Shown here one piece after another: positions 36,326 to 47,729 of a stretch of DNA of 64,000 bases. The position numbers were made by a program, and so were the translations under genes. Below the pieces are notes generated by a model that was not told the DNA's origin, did no database searches, and saw only the letters and a list, made by a program, of their open reading frames with translations. The stretch is from Eumeta japonica (taxonomy: Eukaryota; Arthropoda; Insecta; Lepidoptera; Psychidae): contig BGZK01001288.1 in assembly GCA_005406025.1 (NCBI GenBank), forward strand, positions 62,001 to 126,000, read 5' to 3'. The first letter of the stretch is position 1. Each line of letters begins with the position of its first letter.

Positions 36326-37279
36326 GTACCGTGCTGTGTTTAGTTGCCTCACGGGATTCTTCGTAGTTATTTCAGTAATAACTAACTTCTGATATTATTT
36401 CTTCTTCTTCTTCATTTCGACATGTATACAGAGTTTAGATGTAGTTATTATTTATCACTTATACTTGTCCATTTCAGTGAGTAATGGTAGTTTAAATACT
36501 TTACAAATTTTCGTAGATATGCATGGCTATTTAATGGCGTCGTCCTATGAGTTATAGTTTAACTTAATTTTTAACAACGGAATCACTGATCATATCACAG
36601 TAATGAAATCGATGACCATCTAGGAAACTTTAAAGGTTACTCTAGAAAATATACTTGAAACTCAGTATTGAATTAACGCAGTGTGTGTGAATTACAATCT
36701 AATTACGTATGCTTCATCATAATATTCATTACTTATGTGTTATGAATTAACATAGTCGCTGACCGTCATTAATCAATTTGCAAATATAAAGTTTTCGTAA
36801 TGGGAAATATATGTTTCGTTATTTGGAGTACTTAGAGGAATATTGAAGCACTAAGCTAAGTTTCAAAAAGGACATCCATATGTGTAAAAATTCCCATAAA
36901 AACTAACGAAACTACCAATACCATCAATATTGTAAATGTAATTTTTTGATAGTATTTTTTTTACTAAATCAGGCATTGGGAGTTAAGTTGATTTGAGTAG
37001 TGTAGTTGAGTAGCTTACATAAAGTAGAATTTGGCAAAAAATTAGCCACAGCCAAAATAGTATATTTTTTATAAAACAAGATATTTTTTATTCTGAGATA
37101 CTCGCAAAACGACACTCGGTATTCAGATAAATAATTCTAAATAATAAAATACCTGTAAGAATATTTTTATAAAATCAATCTTTTGTAATGTGATTTAAGG
37201 GATGAAAGTCTAGTTATTTTCATTGAAGTTAAAAAATCTGTTATGCTGTACTTACTAGTTTGAAATTTAACTAGAAACG

Positions 37280-37530
37280 GACTTCGAATTGGAAGCGGAA
37301 ACGAAAGTAGAACTGATATTAGAATCGAGAGGGGAGCTAGAATCAGAATGATAATGAAGTCAGGACTAGCAGGGTCGGCGGAATCACAGTCTAGACAGAG
37401 CCGAGATCCCGAACAAAAAGAACAGGAATCGGGAACGAGAAAGGAATCTACATGGAAATCGGAAATAATAGTGAGATCTGAATCAGAAATGAAACTGAGA
37501 TTGGAATCGAGGCTGGTATAGAATCGATGT
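37280..37530. repeat. Purine-rich GGAATCGAGA-type degenerate repeat
   Basis: Variants of gaatcgagagg, gaatcagaatga, aatcgggaacgaga and ggaatcgaggc fill the block with strong purine strand bias. It creates a spurious 135-codon - strand frame of Ser/Asp/Pro-rich sequence. Confidence 0.65.
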
Positions 37531-37959
37531 AAAAGATGAAAGAATACGTTTTCGTACGTTGTTTGTAAATACATGAAAAGAAGTCCAATTACTCCAATGT
37601 TTATCTAATCACTGAATGTATCTGAATGTAGTTTTCACAGTAATTTTGATCTACATTTCTCTGCATTAAAAACTATTCTACCTAAGTTTTATATTTTAAG
37701 CGGTATTAGTGAGCCAAACCGATTACGTCGTAAATTTGAACCACCATGATAAAATAGAAGAATAACTTTCTTATCACATAATCACTATTAACTTCGACGA
37801 TATTATATTAGGTGTTACAAAGCTGCAATAATAATTTATTTTTTTCTAAGTTAAACATATTTATGTATTTAAATTCAAAATAACGGTAGCGGGTTACGTA
37901 CACGGAAACGGTCAAGAGGGTCGGCATTTTGTTTCTATTTTATAAATATTGTTTAATTA

Positions 37960-38610
37960 GGATTGCGTAAAGTGGGCGGTTCATTTTTTATTTAATATAA
38001 GGCGGTCATATTATTCGATATAATGCGATTATATTTAGGTTAAGCGGGTTTTGTTAGATAGGTAATACTTTTTTAATAAAAATTAATATCATCGTCTATG
38101 ATTACATTAAGCGGCTTTCTTAATAGTTAGGTATTCTATGTAAAATACGTCGCGGGCAATTAATGTAACATTAATTAGGTAGGTAGTTCGTAGCGGTTTA
38201 GAATAGTTTATTTGATTCTGAATAAGCATAAATTAACCTGCGGGCAATTTAATTAGGTATTTTTTGGTTTAAACATTTTCTTTTAATATTAGTAAAAATA
38301 GTAGTTTACGTACATTTAATTCGAGTCTAAGATTTATTACGGATAACATTATTTACTATTTTATTTTCGGCGGGCATTATTAGCATATTGTAGCATATAT
38401 TATTATAGTAATTTTCAGAAACTGATTTCGCGGGCGGCCAATATTTTCACAGTTTTCATAATAATTTCTCTTTTGCGTTTTCTCTCTTCATTGTACTTTT
38501 AGGATTCTTCGGAAAGGGTTCCGCGGGCGGGCAACAATATTATTTGATTTCCTTTTGCGAAATAAATATTTTTATAGTGATTAAGTGTTTATGCGGGTTT
38601 TATAATAATT
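37960..38610. other. Spaced GCGGG(C) motifs upstream of BEL/Pao gag
   Basis: In very AT-rich sequence GCGG or GCGGGC cores recur about every 30-120 bp, for example near 37976, 38045, 38150, 38241, 38367, 38430, 38522 and 38592, all on the same strand. The block ends about 130 bp before the gag start and a similar agcgggttg occurs at 40137, so it probably belongs to the retroelement's 5' LTR or leader. LTR boundaries were not found. Confidence 0.5.
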
Positions 38611-38743
38611 TTCTTGCGTGTCGGTGGAACACATTTTGGGGTTCCGCAGGAGTTTATTTTTATTTTTCATACTTGATTTTATTTTTCATTGGAGATTTTG
38701 GACGATTCCAAGCTTGAGCATGAGGCAATTCTGACCAAAGTGG

Positions 38744-39550
38744 ATGCGGGCTTTCTCCGAATTGGCAGATTCGATTAAACTGGTCTTCGGCGACTTGGGG
38801 TGCGGAAAGAAATCGGAATGTGCAGCGAGACTAAATTCGAGCTCGGCCAGCTCGACCGATGCGGGGAGCTTAATTTCGCGCTTGCCGACAATAAGCTTAA
38901 CTCAGTTTAGCGAGCGAGATCAAAACTGGCTATCGTCCGTTAATATATTCGATAGCTTAGTCGATTCGCGGACTGATCTCATGACGAGTCAAAAATTTGC
39001 GTATTTACTTTCTTGCCTCTCAGCGGAACAGAGAGGTTTGGTGCAACATTTGAACATCAGCGATGATTCCTACCCGATTACGTGGGATTTATTAGGGCGT
39101 CGCTATTAGAACACTCGGCGGTTAGCGGAATCTTTTATTTCGGAGACCTTAAATCTACCGAACGTTGCGAGCGCAGGATCAGGGTTGTGGATAGACTTCC
39201 TCAACCCTCTCCTGATGGCTACCGTGTCATTGGAGAGGTTACGGTTGTGGCCATACCCACTCCTCCACATACCTACGACTAAACTTTCCGTTGAGTTGAA
39301 AACGCGATTCGAACAAAGGTATGGCGGCGATCCTCGAGTGCTGCCAACCTTCAACCAGTTCGTGGAGTTTCTCGAGGAGGAATGTCAGCTCCTCGATAAC
39401 ATTCCACGGGAAGAGTGGGAATCGAGTGGTAATGCGGGTCGTTGGGTAACACCCGAACAGCGAACGGATGACAGTGGTCGCACGATTAAAACCCCAACAC
39501 CACTGCGGCGGGAATCGAATCCAAAACCACGTCCGATTTATGCGGCATAA
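38744..39550 (+). pseudogene. BEL/Pao retrotransposon gag with one in-frame stop
   Basis: One reading frame runs through the region and is broken once by TAG at 39107-39109. Before it, RLPTISLTQFSERDQNW, FDSLVDSRTDLMTSQKFAYL and SYPITWDLLGRRY match the DUF1759 gag domain of BEL/Pao elements ('LP.I.LP.F.G....W...F......'). After it, NTRRLAESFISETLNLP and FEQRYGGDPRVLPTFNQFVE continue the domain in the same frame. The break probably arose from a GAG to TAG change. It lies in the sense direction of the host gene, inside an intron. Confidence 0.85.
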
Positions 39551-40140
39551 CCAGAGATGGTGGCTGTTTTGTGAAGCGGACGGTCATGTATTGACTTCAT
39601 GCGGGAGATTTTAAAATATATATTTCGATAAGCGAAAGGCGTTTGTAACACAAAAAGGATTGTGTTGCATCTACCTCGGGAGACATTACACGTAGGAATG
39701 TGATAGGGTAGGGCCCTGCAAGTTCTGTCTTAGGACTTCGCACTACTCTTTTCTGTGCTTTAACGCACCTTCAGCTAGGCGGATAGGGCACACGGCGGGC
39801 CCTTCTAAACAGAACTACAAGCCGGCACACCTCACGGGCGAGGGTGCTGATAACACCCGTACGAGGACGAACTCTCCTCGGAACGGAGTACGCGGTAGTC
39901 GGCGGACAAGTTAAAGGTCACCCTGACGCCGAGACTCGAATTTCGATCATCAGGATCAGGGACGGCTTGACGGTGTACGATTGGTACCCCCTATAGGTCT
40001 CTATACTTCCCCCTGCCCCCCTCGGGACTCTACGATCGCCACCTCAGTCGTTACTACGAAATTAGGTCGTGATGCGGGAAATACCTCTAGAGACGGTACT
40101 CCTGCTTTCAGCAGTAGTAGCGGTGCGGAATTTATAGCGG
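39551..40140 (+). pseudogene. Decayed continuation of the BEL/Pao element
   Basis: GC-rich sequence follows gag (gcggatagggcacacggcgg, then proline- and serine-rich frames). It is probably the zinc-knuckle and early pol region but contains several stops, and no protease, reverse transcriptase or integrase motif is recognisable. The GC content falls abruptly at about 40140. Confidence 0.45.
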
Positions 40141-40235
40141 GTTGAATTTATTAATTTATTGCTTACAATTTATTATTAACATAATTACAAATTTATTGCG
40201 AGGTATTGATTGATTTGATTCATGCCTATGCCTTA

Positions 40236-40440
40236 GAATGTCAGAATCTCATGGTAGGTCAAATGCCTGTCTGCTTCGATCATACAGCGCACAACATCGA
40301 TGTTTTTGTTGTTCAAAGCGGTTGACGTGCGACCATCACGAAATTCGTCAATAACACGACCGCACTTGAATTTTGCAACCAGTTATAAATAGTTGTCTTG
40401 TATGGTGCTTCATCACTAAAAGCAGTTCAAAGCCGAGCAA
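40236..40440 (-). pseudogene. Mariner transposase N-terminal remnant
   Basis: Read on the - strand, SDEAPYKTTIYNWLQ, DEFRDGRTSTALNNKNIDVV and ADRHLTYHEI appear across one frameshift. This is the helix-turn-helix region of a mariner of the cecropia-like group. It ends at a stop just after HEI, so the catalytic part is gone. Confidence 0.75.
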
Positions 40441-41384
40441 CGCTCTGCTGAGCGCTCAAAATATACTTAAAACCGTAGAGAATCATACAATGAAAATTTT
40501 CACGACTTAAATACATAATCATAGAGACACGCAATTTTTAAAGGATGCAACAATGTAAAAACATTTGACAGTTAAATGAAGCAAACTGTATTCTGCAATC
40601 AAGGAGTCCCATTTTCAAATGCAGTAATTATATTTTAATGATAATTTAAACTCACGTCTATTTCACAGAAGGATACGATCTTTGCGTGTCTCTCTTACCT
40701 CTTACTTATAACATATTATTTATAATGTAAGTTCCCAGTTCCAAAAACTTACAGCGTACCTCACGTATATCTTATACTTAAAAATTCATTACTGATGATA
40801 TTTTGCAATAATGATGGAAAGAAAATTAGTTGTATGTAATTGCTTGAATACGGGTATACATAATACATGTGTATGTACATATTATACCAGCTCGGAAGCA
40901 GGATTCCTAATACGATGATCAGTTTTGGCTCTAAGAAAGCATGAAGATGCCCGTCAAACTAATAGACTCCAAGTGGAAGCAGGAGATTAACAATGTATAT
41001 GATAAACTTGTGATAGGTGAAATAAAATATAAAATAACGTACCTGTTTTTCTTCAGGATAGTACAATAAGTGTTTCTAGATTTGCGTTGTCCTAAACTAT
41101 GTCCCGCTCATTTACGCGGAAAACCAGACCTTAGAACTTATTGTTAACGTTGTATACCTATCTAAAGACACTGTACTGTGTGTTTCATATAACTCACTGC
41201 TGTTACATTGACAGTGATATAATTAATGGAAATTAATTTGTACAAAAATAATAAATCAGTTGCGCATAATCTATTAAATATTCGTTAATTTATTTTTTCT
41301 TATATTAATTATTATTAATTTTGCACACAGAAGTAAAGTTATATAAAACATACACTACATAAAAAGCATTTGACGTTTGACGTT

Positions 41385-41720
41385 GCTAAAGGTGCGGGCA
41401 TAGATAAAATCTTGCTCTTATATTGAAAATCTATTGCCTTTTTCATTTCAAACTGTTAGAATACGCCTTCAATAATTGTTATGGAAGGAGTCTTCCCCAC
41501 TATCTGGAAATCTGCTTGTATTGTATTCGTGCATAAATAAGGGTCGAACAGGCAAGTTGAAGATTATGATCCTACATTCAACAATCCCGCTGTGTCGTAG
41601 CTATGCAAGATGTTAGTGGATGACGTCATATACGCCCCTGCATAATATCATTATTAAATAACAATGCGGTTTTGTACTCGACGACTACAAAGACATGTAC
41701 AAATGCGTCAAAAACTTCCA
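41385..41720 (+). pseudogene. LINE (jockey-like) reverse transcriptase remnant
   Basis: The frame gives KGAGIDKI, then FPTIWKSACIVFVHK, a stop, and GSNRQVEDYDPT, followed by a weak 'LCKMLVDDVI' stretch. These match the start of the reverse transcriptase domain of jockey/CR1-type elements ('GPDGIP', 'P..WK.A.V.PI.K.G', 'NYRPISLL'). It has stops and lacks the catalytic YADD part. Confidence 0.7.
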
Positions 41721-42065
41721 TTGGTGACCCTCAGTCGAAAGTTCAGCCTAGTTATGTAGAACTGGGAAGAAATATTATAAATTGGAAATACATTAATAAA
41801 CTTAGTCTATCATCGGCGCTTTTGTGGAAGGAAATTGAATTATTGAATTTCCATATTTTTTCTCTTCAAAAATGAAATTTCTAACTGCGCAAAAACCACT
41901 CAGCATGTTTTTATTAAAATCTGTTTTTCGAAAAATGTTTTGTGTGGTCTTTATACGTCCTTGCAGAATCTCGCGTCGTATGATTGTTTTGTTAAGGTTT
42001 CTGCTTGCTTAGGGAATGTGGGGAAAAAAGGAAAGAAAATAAGAATGTTTCGCCTATTTCTATAG

Positions 42066-42210
42066 GTACGTCGGTGGTGAGTTATCCGTCTGTCATAACG
42101 CCCTGGATCGGCATGTGGCGGCGGGGAGGGGGGACCAGGTCGCGTTGATACATGATTCTCCTCTGACCGACACCGTTCGCAAGATTACGTACAACGAGAT
42201 GCTGCGTCAG
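42066..42210 (+). CDS. ACSS3: ACSS3-like exon
   Basis: Acceptor TTCTATAG|G and donor CGTCAG|GTATAG. The first base completes the Trp codon of the exon at 33536. The translation contains YVGGELSVCHNALDRHV and DQVALIHDSPLTDTVRKITY, matching the 'LN.CYNA.DRH...G.GD..A.I.DSP.T' block of ACSS3. Ends in phase 0. Confidence 0.96.
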
Positions 42211-42989
42211 GTATAGTGATTATTAATCGTCTGTATACAATGATATGTCATAGAAAAATAGATAGAAGAAATCTACGCATTATAAATATTTGAGAAAAAC
42301 TACTCCGGTGAGAATTAGATACGTTGGCAGAATACATTTTAAGGTTTGTATGTTTTTTGTATGCACTTCCGACTGTGGATTTGTTCGCGAACTCCATAAA
42401 AACTTTTGAATAGAATTTAATGAAATTTGGTGAAATGGATCAACAGTAAATGGTTTCCCTACGTAACTAAAAAAAAAAAGGGTAAAAATGTATGTTACCG
42501 TAAACGAGAGGGTAGCTAAGTTATAGTTCCATCGAGGGTTAAACCACCGATCCTATCCCTTCCTACGCCCTTGATCCTAAATATTCCCGTTTGAGTTTGA
42601 AGTCTATATATTATCGCATGCCGAAATTTCAAGCAATTTTGTTGTTTTATGTACTGAATATTCAGTTATCATTTGTATACATAACGAAACAAAAAAAAAA
42701 ATGTTATTTTTTAACAGGCTTCAAACTCTTTATATTTCAGTTACCTCCTGAAGCATGTCAAATTGTAAAGCAGTAATCCATTACAGGACATATTCATCTC
42801 TCACTTAAATTTTCGAAGCTTTATATTGAAAGGTTTAACTGATTCACTATGCTCTATGGTTAAAATATGGTAAGATATCCAATTATGTATATACCCACAA
42901 AAAGAGATGGCACGACTGCACGAGACCCTGTTTCTTGCACCGTGAACCTCATAGACAGCGTGTTACCCCGGACGCGTCACGACCCTCAG
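42211..42989 (+). other. Short intron of the ACSS3-like gene
   Basis: It has GT and AG ends. A run of 10 A occurs at 42469-42478. No other feature. Confidence 0.85.
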
Positions 42990-43134
42990 GTGTCCTGTCT
43001 GGCCGGCGCCCTGGCTTCGTTGGGGGTAACCCGCGGTTCCCGTGTCCTCATCTACATGCCGGTCGTACCCGAGGCGGTGGTCGCTATGCTCGCTTCCAAC
43101 AGGATCGGGGCCATACATTCCGTCGTTTTTGGAG
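42990..43134 (+). CDS. ACSS3: ACSS3-like exon with [10 protein letters not shown]
   Basis: Acceptor CCTCAG|GTG and donor GGAG|GTGAGC (phase 1). The translation [19 protein letters not shown], then [20 protein letters not shown] and AIHSVVFGG, matches the A2-type core of acyl-CoA synthetases. The open frame extends upstream of the acceptor, but those codons ([18 protein letters not shown]) are not homologous, so the exon starts at 42990. Confidence 0.96.
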
Positions 43135-44814
43135 GTGAGCATTCTAGGGAATCTGTATCAAATTGAAGAAACCCATATCATTCATTTCGGATAGCGAATT
43201 AAAAATAAGAACTTGGATAATTTTCAAAAATTCATATGTATATAGAAGAGAAAAGAAAAATGATTTTGAATTACTATAAAAATGTATCATTATCGCTATG
43301 CCCAGAATAAAACATATGATAAAAAAATGTTTATCTGTTTGTGAGGGCGTGCGTGAGCGTTTGGGAGCGTGAGGGCGTGTGCACACAATGTGCGAGTGTT
43401 TAAAATAAAATAAAATATGGTTTAATTAATAAAATGAAATTAAATCCAAAATTCAATGTAAAACAAAATTATGTATGACAACTAATATTCTATTGCAATT
43501 TTTAATTGAATACTTTTTTTGGTAATTATTTCAAACATTAAATTTATCATAAACATCATCTAAAATATCAAATGCACTTCTTTTAAGTATCATATGTTAT
43601 TTTAAACTTTTAAGTGATAATAATTTCTAAAGTCAAGAATAGAAATTTGAACTCCTTAAATTATTGTTCATTAAATATTCCCAATAAATACTTAAACAAC
43701 TATTTTTCTTGGAGTCGGTGGCAGTCAACGCAAGTTTGCTTGTGCCGCTCTTTCATCACACGCGCTGTCTTCTTGGTATGGACTTGGTATCGTACGTGTT
43801 CATGGCAAGCTGATTTACTTTGACGTTTTAGAGCAGGGATGAGAGGGGACCAATATTTAGACTAAATATTTCTTTGGTTTTGAAGGATTCCAAAAGGGCT
43901 GAATTTCTATTTTTATCTATACATATGACAAAGGAGCAAACTAACCGTGTATGTACATTAAATATTTAAAAAAATATGTACACGTTTTACTTGTGTTACC
44001 AAGGCCAAAAGAGTAGTTTGTATAATTTTAGTTCTTTTGTCGGTTTGTCTGTGCGTTTGTCTGCGCTAATCTCAGAAACGGCTTAACCGATTTAAATGCC
44101 GTTTATGTTTATGTATTGTGGCAAGCTTCCCGTGACATTAAGTGTTTGTTTCATTACAATCGGTTTACAAACAAAAAAGTTATGTAAGTCTATGTATGTT
44201 TATAATATCGATAAAAATAAGAACAAACGTGATTTTTTTATGTGCAATTGCCGTTGACGCATTTATTTACTCGTCTATGATATTTATTTACGAGTTTTCG
44301 TACATTCGTTTTTAACGAATTGTTAATTAGATATTAACTGGAAGAAGTGAAAATAATTACATTGTCCCCGTCTTTAAAAGGATATCTCTGTATTTTAAGG
44401 ATGATCCACAACAAGCACTTTTGTCTTTGAACTTAACGCACAGCTGTCGATGGCGAAGAACCGACTCGCGCCCGTTAAAAAAAGAACAATGTTGTATACA
44501 AATATCCTTGATATAAATAAGATATATTTTATTAAATCAGATAATAAAAAATACACGGTGTACCTGAAATATCTAAAAGTATGTTTAAATTAAAAATATT
44601 TGTCTTATTATTATTTATTTCACAATTTTACACACTCAAGTAAACTGTACTTTATAAATAAAACTTAAATTACAGATCTGTATTCTACGCAAATGAAGCT
44701 GAGGAAAGAGCTATAGTTTATTTACAAAACTAAACACACATATTTTTTAGAAGTATAGGCACAGAAAATTTGGGATTTGTTTTCTAAGTTTTCGTTTATC
44801 TTTGTCAAGTGGAC

Positions 44815-45140
44815 AAACTAACGCAATATACCTTTTTATACTGTATTCACTTACATCTTCTTTCAAACCACACCGTTCTTCAACGTCACTGTTCCTACAT
44901 CTACCTTTCAAAGACACTCCAGGCATTGATTCTATTTAAATTTTTCTTCTTCCATACCTTCACAACATTTAATAAGCATCGGGAGCAGGACTTCATTGTG
45001 GGTAGACAAACGCGCTTGCCTTGAGACACTTTTACTATTCATAACAGCAAGCAAGGTACTATTCACTTTCTTTCTTGTGTTTGTTCTTCTTTTAATGTCT
45101 CTATCATGTTTACTGTCATGTTTAAACAGTCTATCCAAGA
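44815..45140 (-). pseudogene. LINE C-terminal fragment (RTE-like), copy A
   Basis: On the - strand, KVNSTLLAVMNSKSVSRQAR and LSTHNEVLLPMLI are followed, after a frame change, by GVSLKGRCRNSDVEERCGLK EDV. These fit the region after the reverse transcriptase domain of an abundant insect LINE type ('LLA..NSKSVS.QARLAIHNGVL.P.L'). The copy is truncated at both ends. Confidence 0.75.
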
Positions 45141-45589
45141 AGATGAGACAAACTCTTTTAGTTGTTCAACTTTCTCACCTTACCAGAAGTTTTACTAGCT
45201 TATAAAAAGCTGGAAAGTTTTTGCGCTAAGGAAAAAAATGGTGCTAAAGCTAATCTGATATTTTACCGAAAGTGAAAAAAGATCAGATTTGTGCTTTCAA
45301 AAATACTAGAAAGCAATTTGAAAATATTTATTTGATCTCAGAACATAAAAATAATGAATGCTTCATTATCTTCCTCGAATGAGTTTCTGTTTTTGGAAGT
45401 TTTTCTTATTGGAACTTATGAATACTGGACAAACTTCATTAATTAATTAACTGTTTCTTAGTTTATTATTAATACGGAATGTTTCACCGACTCTGTCATA
45501 TTTTTCTTCTAATATACTTATCTACAGTTGATTTCTAATACATGGAAACCACAGATATCCATATAGTACGATATTTGCACTCGTCTCTT

Positions 45590-45905
45590 GCTTTATTTAA
45601 CATTCACCAATCGTTTCATGCGAGATCCTCAGTTTCGGGTGCATAAAATTTGACCCTTTAACATGCCACCAAACTCTGCATAAGATTATCTAGGGCGTTC
45701 CTTGCCGACTTTTTCGTCACACACGTTCACTTTATAAATTCGTTTCGTTAGTCTACATTTATTCATCCTTCCCAGATGACTAAATCATTGCAACATACTT
45801 TCATCTTTACTCTAGTCACCACGTCTTACCAACCACACCATTCTCTGACACAAATATTACTGTATCTATCTACCGAAAACACTGTACATAACCGACAGAA
45901 AGTTT
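45590..45905 (-). pseudogene. LINE C-terminal fragment (RTE-like), copy B
   Basis: On the - strand the sequence reads DRYSNICVREWCGW, DVVTRVKM, then after a frame change LGRMNKCRLTKRIYKVNVCD and EKVGKERPR, with TRN.GSRMKRLVNVK near the end. This is the segment following that in copy A but lies upstream of it on this strand, so it is a separate insertion. Confidence 0.75.
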
Positions 45906-46085
45906 TGTTTTGAAAACAATGATATCGTATTCAATAAGAGTAAAAAGTATTAATACTTTACTAGAGGTCTGACAAGTAAATGATACAAGATAGTTATTAT
46001 TAGGGTTCCGCAAACAGAAACCTTGTTTCCAGAAGTAATAAGTTTTGTCTAGTTTGTATAGCTTTTCATTTCCCGTATTATGCAG

Positions 46086-46182
46086 GTTTTGCGGCTCGAG
46101 AATTGCGGATGCGCATAGAGCACGCCGAGCCGACCGTCATCATCGCCGCCAGCTGCGGCGTCGAGCCCAACAAGATCGTTAG
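46086..46182 (+). CDS. ACSS3: ACSS3-like exon
   Basis: Acceptor TATGCAG|GT and donor GTTAG|GTCTGT (phase 2). The translation FAARELRMRIEHAEP and TVIIAASCGVEPNKIV matches 'FA..EL..RI.H..P..V..ASCG.EP...V' of the family. The first two bases complete the Gly codon of the previous exon. Confidence 0.96.
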
Positions 46183-46793
46183 GTCTGTTTGTGTATATGC
46201 AAAGAACTAGACGGATACCAAATTAATTTTAATTTATAATAATTAAACCTTAACATATATCAATATTACTCCGCACATTAATTAAATTTCTATCTAATTC
46301 CGCTAACTGTTAAATTGCTAATTATAAAAATAAATAACACTTGCTTAGGTGTTCGATATCTGTCAATCCTCTGGAATCAATATTCAATCATTTGGATAGA
46401 GATTCGTAGTGGAGAGGCAGATTCGAGGGTCAGCGGTGGGTTGCATGCTGCATGTTAATACATGTTGCAGGCAAGCGTCTACTATGGATTTCCGCGAATT
46501 AACACCTCACACAATACAATATTTATTAAATTTAGAGTTAGTGCGTTCAAGAAAAAAATTAAACCGAATACGACTGTGCATGATTTTGTAAATGTGGTAA
46601 GTATAAAGTCAGGAAGCCGCCTCCCATTTGTTATCGTGTGCCGTATTGGTTTAAAAGTCTTCGACAAAATAGAAGTCCAATACAACGAAATAAGCAAATT
46701 TTCGCATCCCGAACTTAAAGATGTCGTAAACTATAATTCGACTACTGTTTGAAAGTAAGTGTTTTAGATGAATCGAATAGTGATATTTTACAG
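46183..46793 (+). other. Intron of the ACSS3-like gene, 611 bp
   Basis: It has GT and AG ends. A 96-codon open frame (46462-46752, e.g. GFPRINTSHNTIFIKFRVS) has no recognised homology and starts without a clear ATG context; it may be chance or old transposon coding sequence. Confidence 0.7.
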
Positions 46794-46990
46794 ATACAAA
46801 GGCATACTAGACGAGGCGCTGTGTCACAGTTCACATAAACCACGTAAATGCATCATATACCAAAGAAAAAGAGTTCTAGAATGTTCGTTGGGAGAGCTCG
46901 ACATGGACTGGGAGGAGGCGCTGAAGTCGACGCCGGCGCCATGTTGTCCCGTAGAGGCCAACGAACCGCTTTACATATTGTACACATCAG
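46794..46990 (+). CDS. ACSS3: ACSS3-like exon leading into the nucleotide-binding loop
   Basis: Acceptor TTTTACAG|A and donor CATCAG|GTGAGT (phase 1). The translation YKGILDEALCHSSHKPRKC, then IIYQRKRVLECSLGELDMDW and EANEPLYILYTSG ends within the ATP-binding P-loop; YILYTSG is completed by the next exon. Confidence 0.96.
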
Positions 46991-47029
46991 GTGAGTGACA
47001 TTGATTTGAATACAAAATAGTATTGATTT

Positions 47030-47640
47030 TCAATTCGTGATATAGTAATTTAAACCCACTGTCCACGGAGGGGTCTTGCATAGACAGGTATTTGTCCCCG
47101 TCGACACAGTTTTGTAGTTTTGAACGTATATATATGGCATGTATACTATACCATTTTGTTCAACAACTTGTAGCCATTTTGTAGGTAGTGACTTAATCCC
47201 ATTCCTGTAGAAATTTTGAGACTTATGATCAAAAAACTGCGACAATTAGCTTTGACAGTCCTCTCTTTATGTTAAAAACTGAAGATGAAAATCTGAGAAT
47301 CAAGGTCAGGGCTATATGGTAGATGCATTAACAATTCCCAACCAAACTCTGTAACTCTCTAAATATTTGCTGAGAGGCTAAAGATGTGGGTGGTCTAGCG
47401 TTATCATGGTGAAAAACTACACCCTTTCCGTTTATCAATTCCGACCGTTTTTTCTCTACTTCTTGCTTGAGCCTCATCAGCTGTTGGCAGTAGTCATCCG
47501 AAATTATGATTTTGCCCGGCGATAAAAGCTCATAATGAATAATGCCCTTCCAATCCCATCATACACATAACATTAACTCATATGTTTATGCGCCCCTCGG
47601 TCTGCTATATAAAAAAAAAACCTTTTTCATGGAGGAGAAA
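47030..47640 (-). pseudogene. Mariner transposase C-terminal remnant
   Basis: On the - strand the sequence reads KGIIHYELLSPGKIIIS, then EKKRSELINGKGVV and FHHDNARPPT (second catalytic Asp in HHDNARP). After a degraded stretch follow QFFDHKSQNFYRNGIKSLPT and KWLQVVEQNG, the mariner C-terminus. The expected N-terminal half is absent and several stops occur. Confidence 0.8.
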
Positions 47641-47729
47641 GTCGTTACATATATAGATTATGTCTTTCAGCTATTCCACTATTTTGTTAATATATAAACA
47701 CACGCCTATTTTTTAGAAAAGCAGGGAAC

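Larger units (their letters stand above)
33690..42065 (+). other. Intron of the ACSS3-like gene, 8.4 kb
   Basis: It holds hairpins at about 34337-34370 and 36282-36325, a degenerate repeat (37280-37530), a BEL/Pao retroelement (about 37900-40140), a mariner remnant (40236-40440, - strand) and a LINE reverse-transcriptase remnant (41385-41720, + strand). From 33700 to 37200 no coding sequence was recognised. Confidence 0.75.
43135..46085 (+). other. Intron of the ACSS3-like gene with LINE remnants
   Basis: It contains a gagcgt/gggcgtg-rich patch (43340-43385), a SINE-like stretch near 44045-44210 (tctcagaaacggcttaaccg), and two RTE-like LINE fragments on the - strand (44815-45140 and 45590-45905). 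Confidence 0.7.

Noticed and set aside
37167..37574. 135-codon - strand frame with a possible Ser/Asp-rich protein
   Set aside because: It is covered by the purine-rich degenerate repeat; low-complexity composition explains it.
46462..46752. 96-codon + frame in an ACSS3-like intron
   Set aside because: No homology to the synthetase family; the flanking exons join in phase without it.
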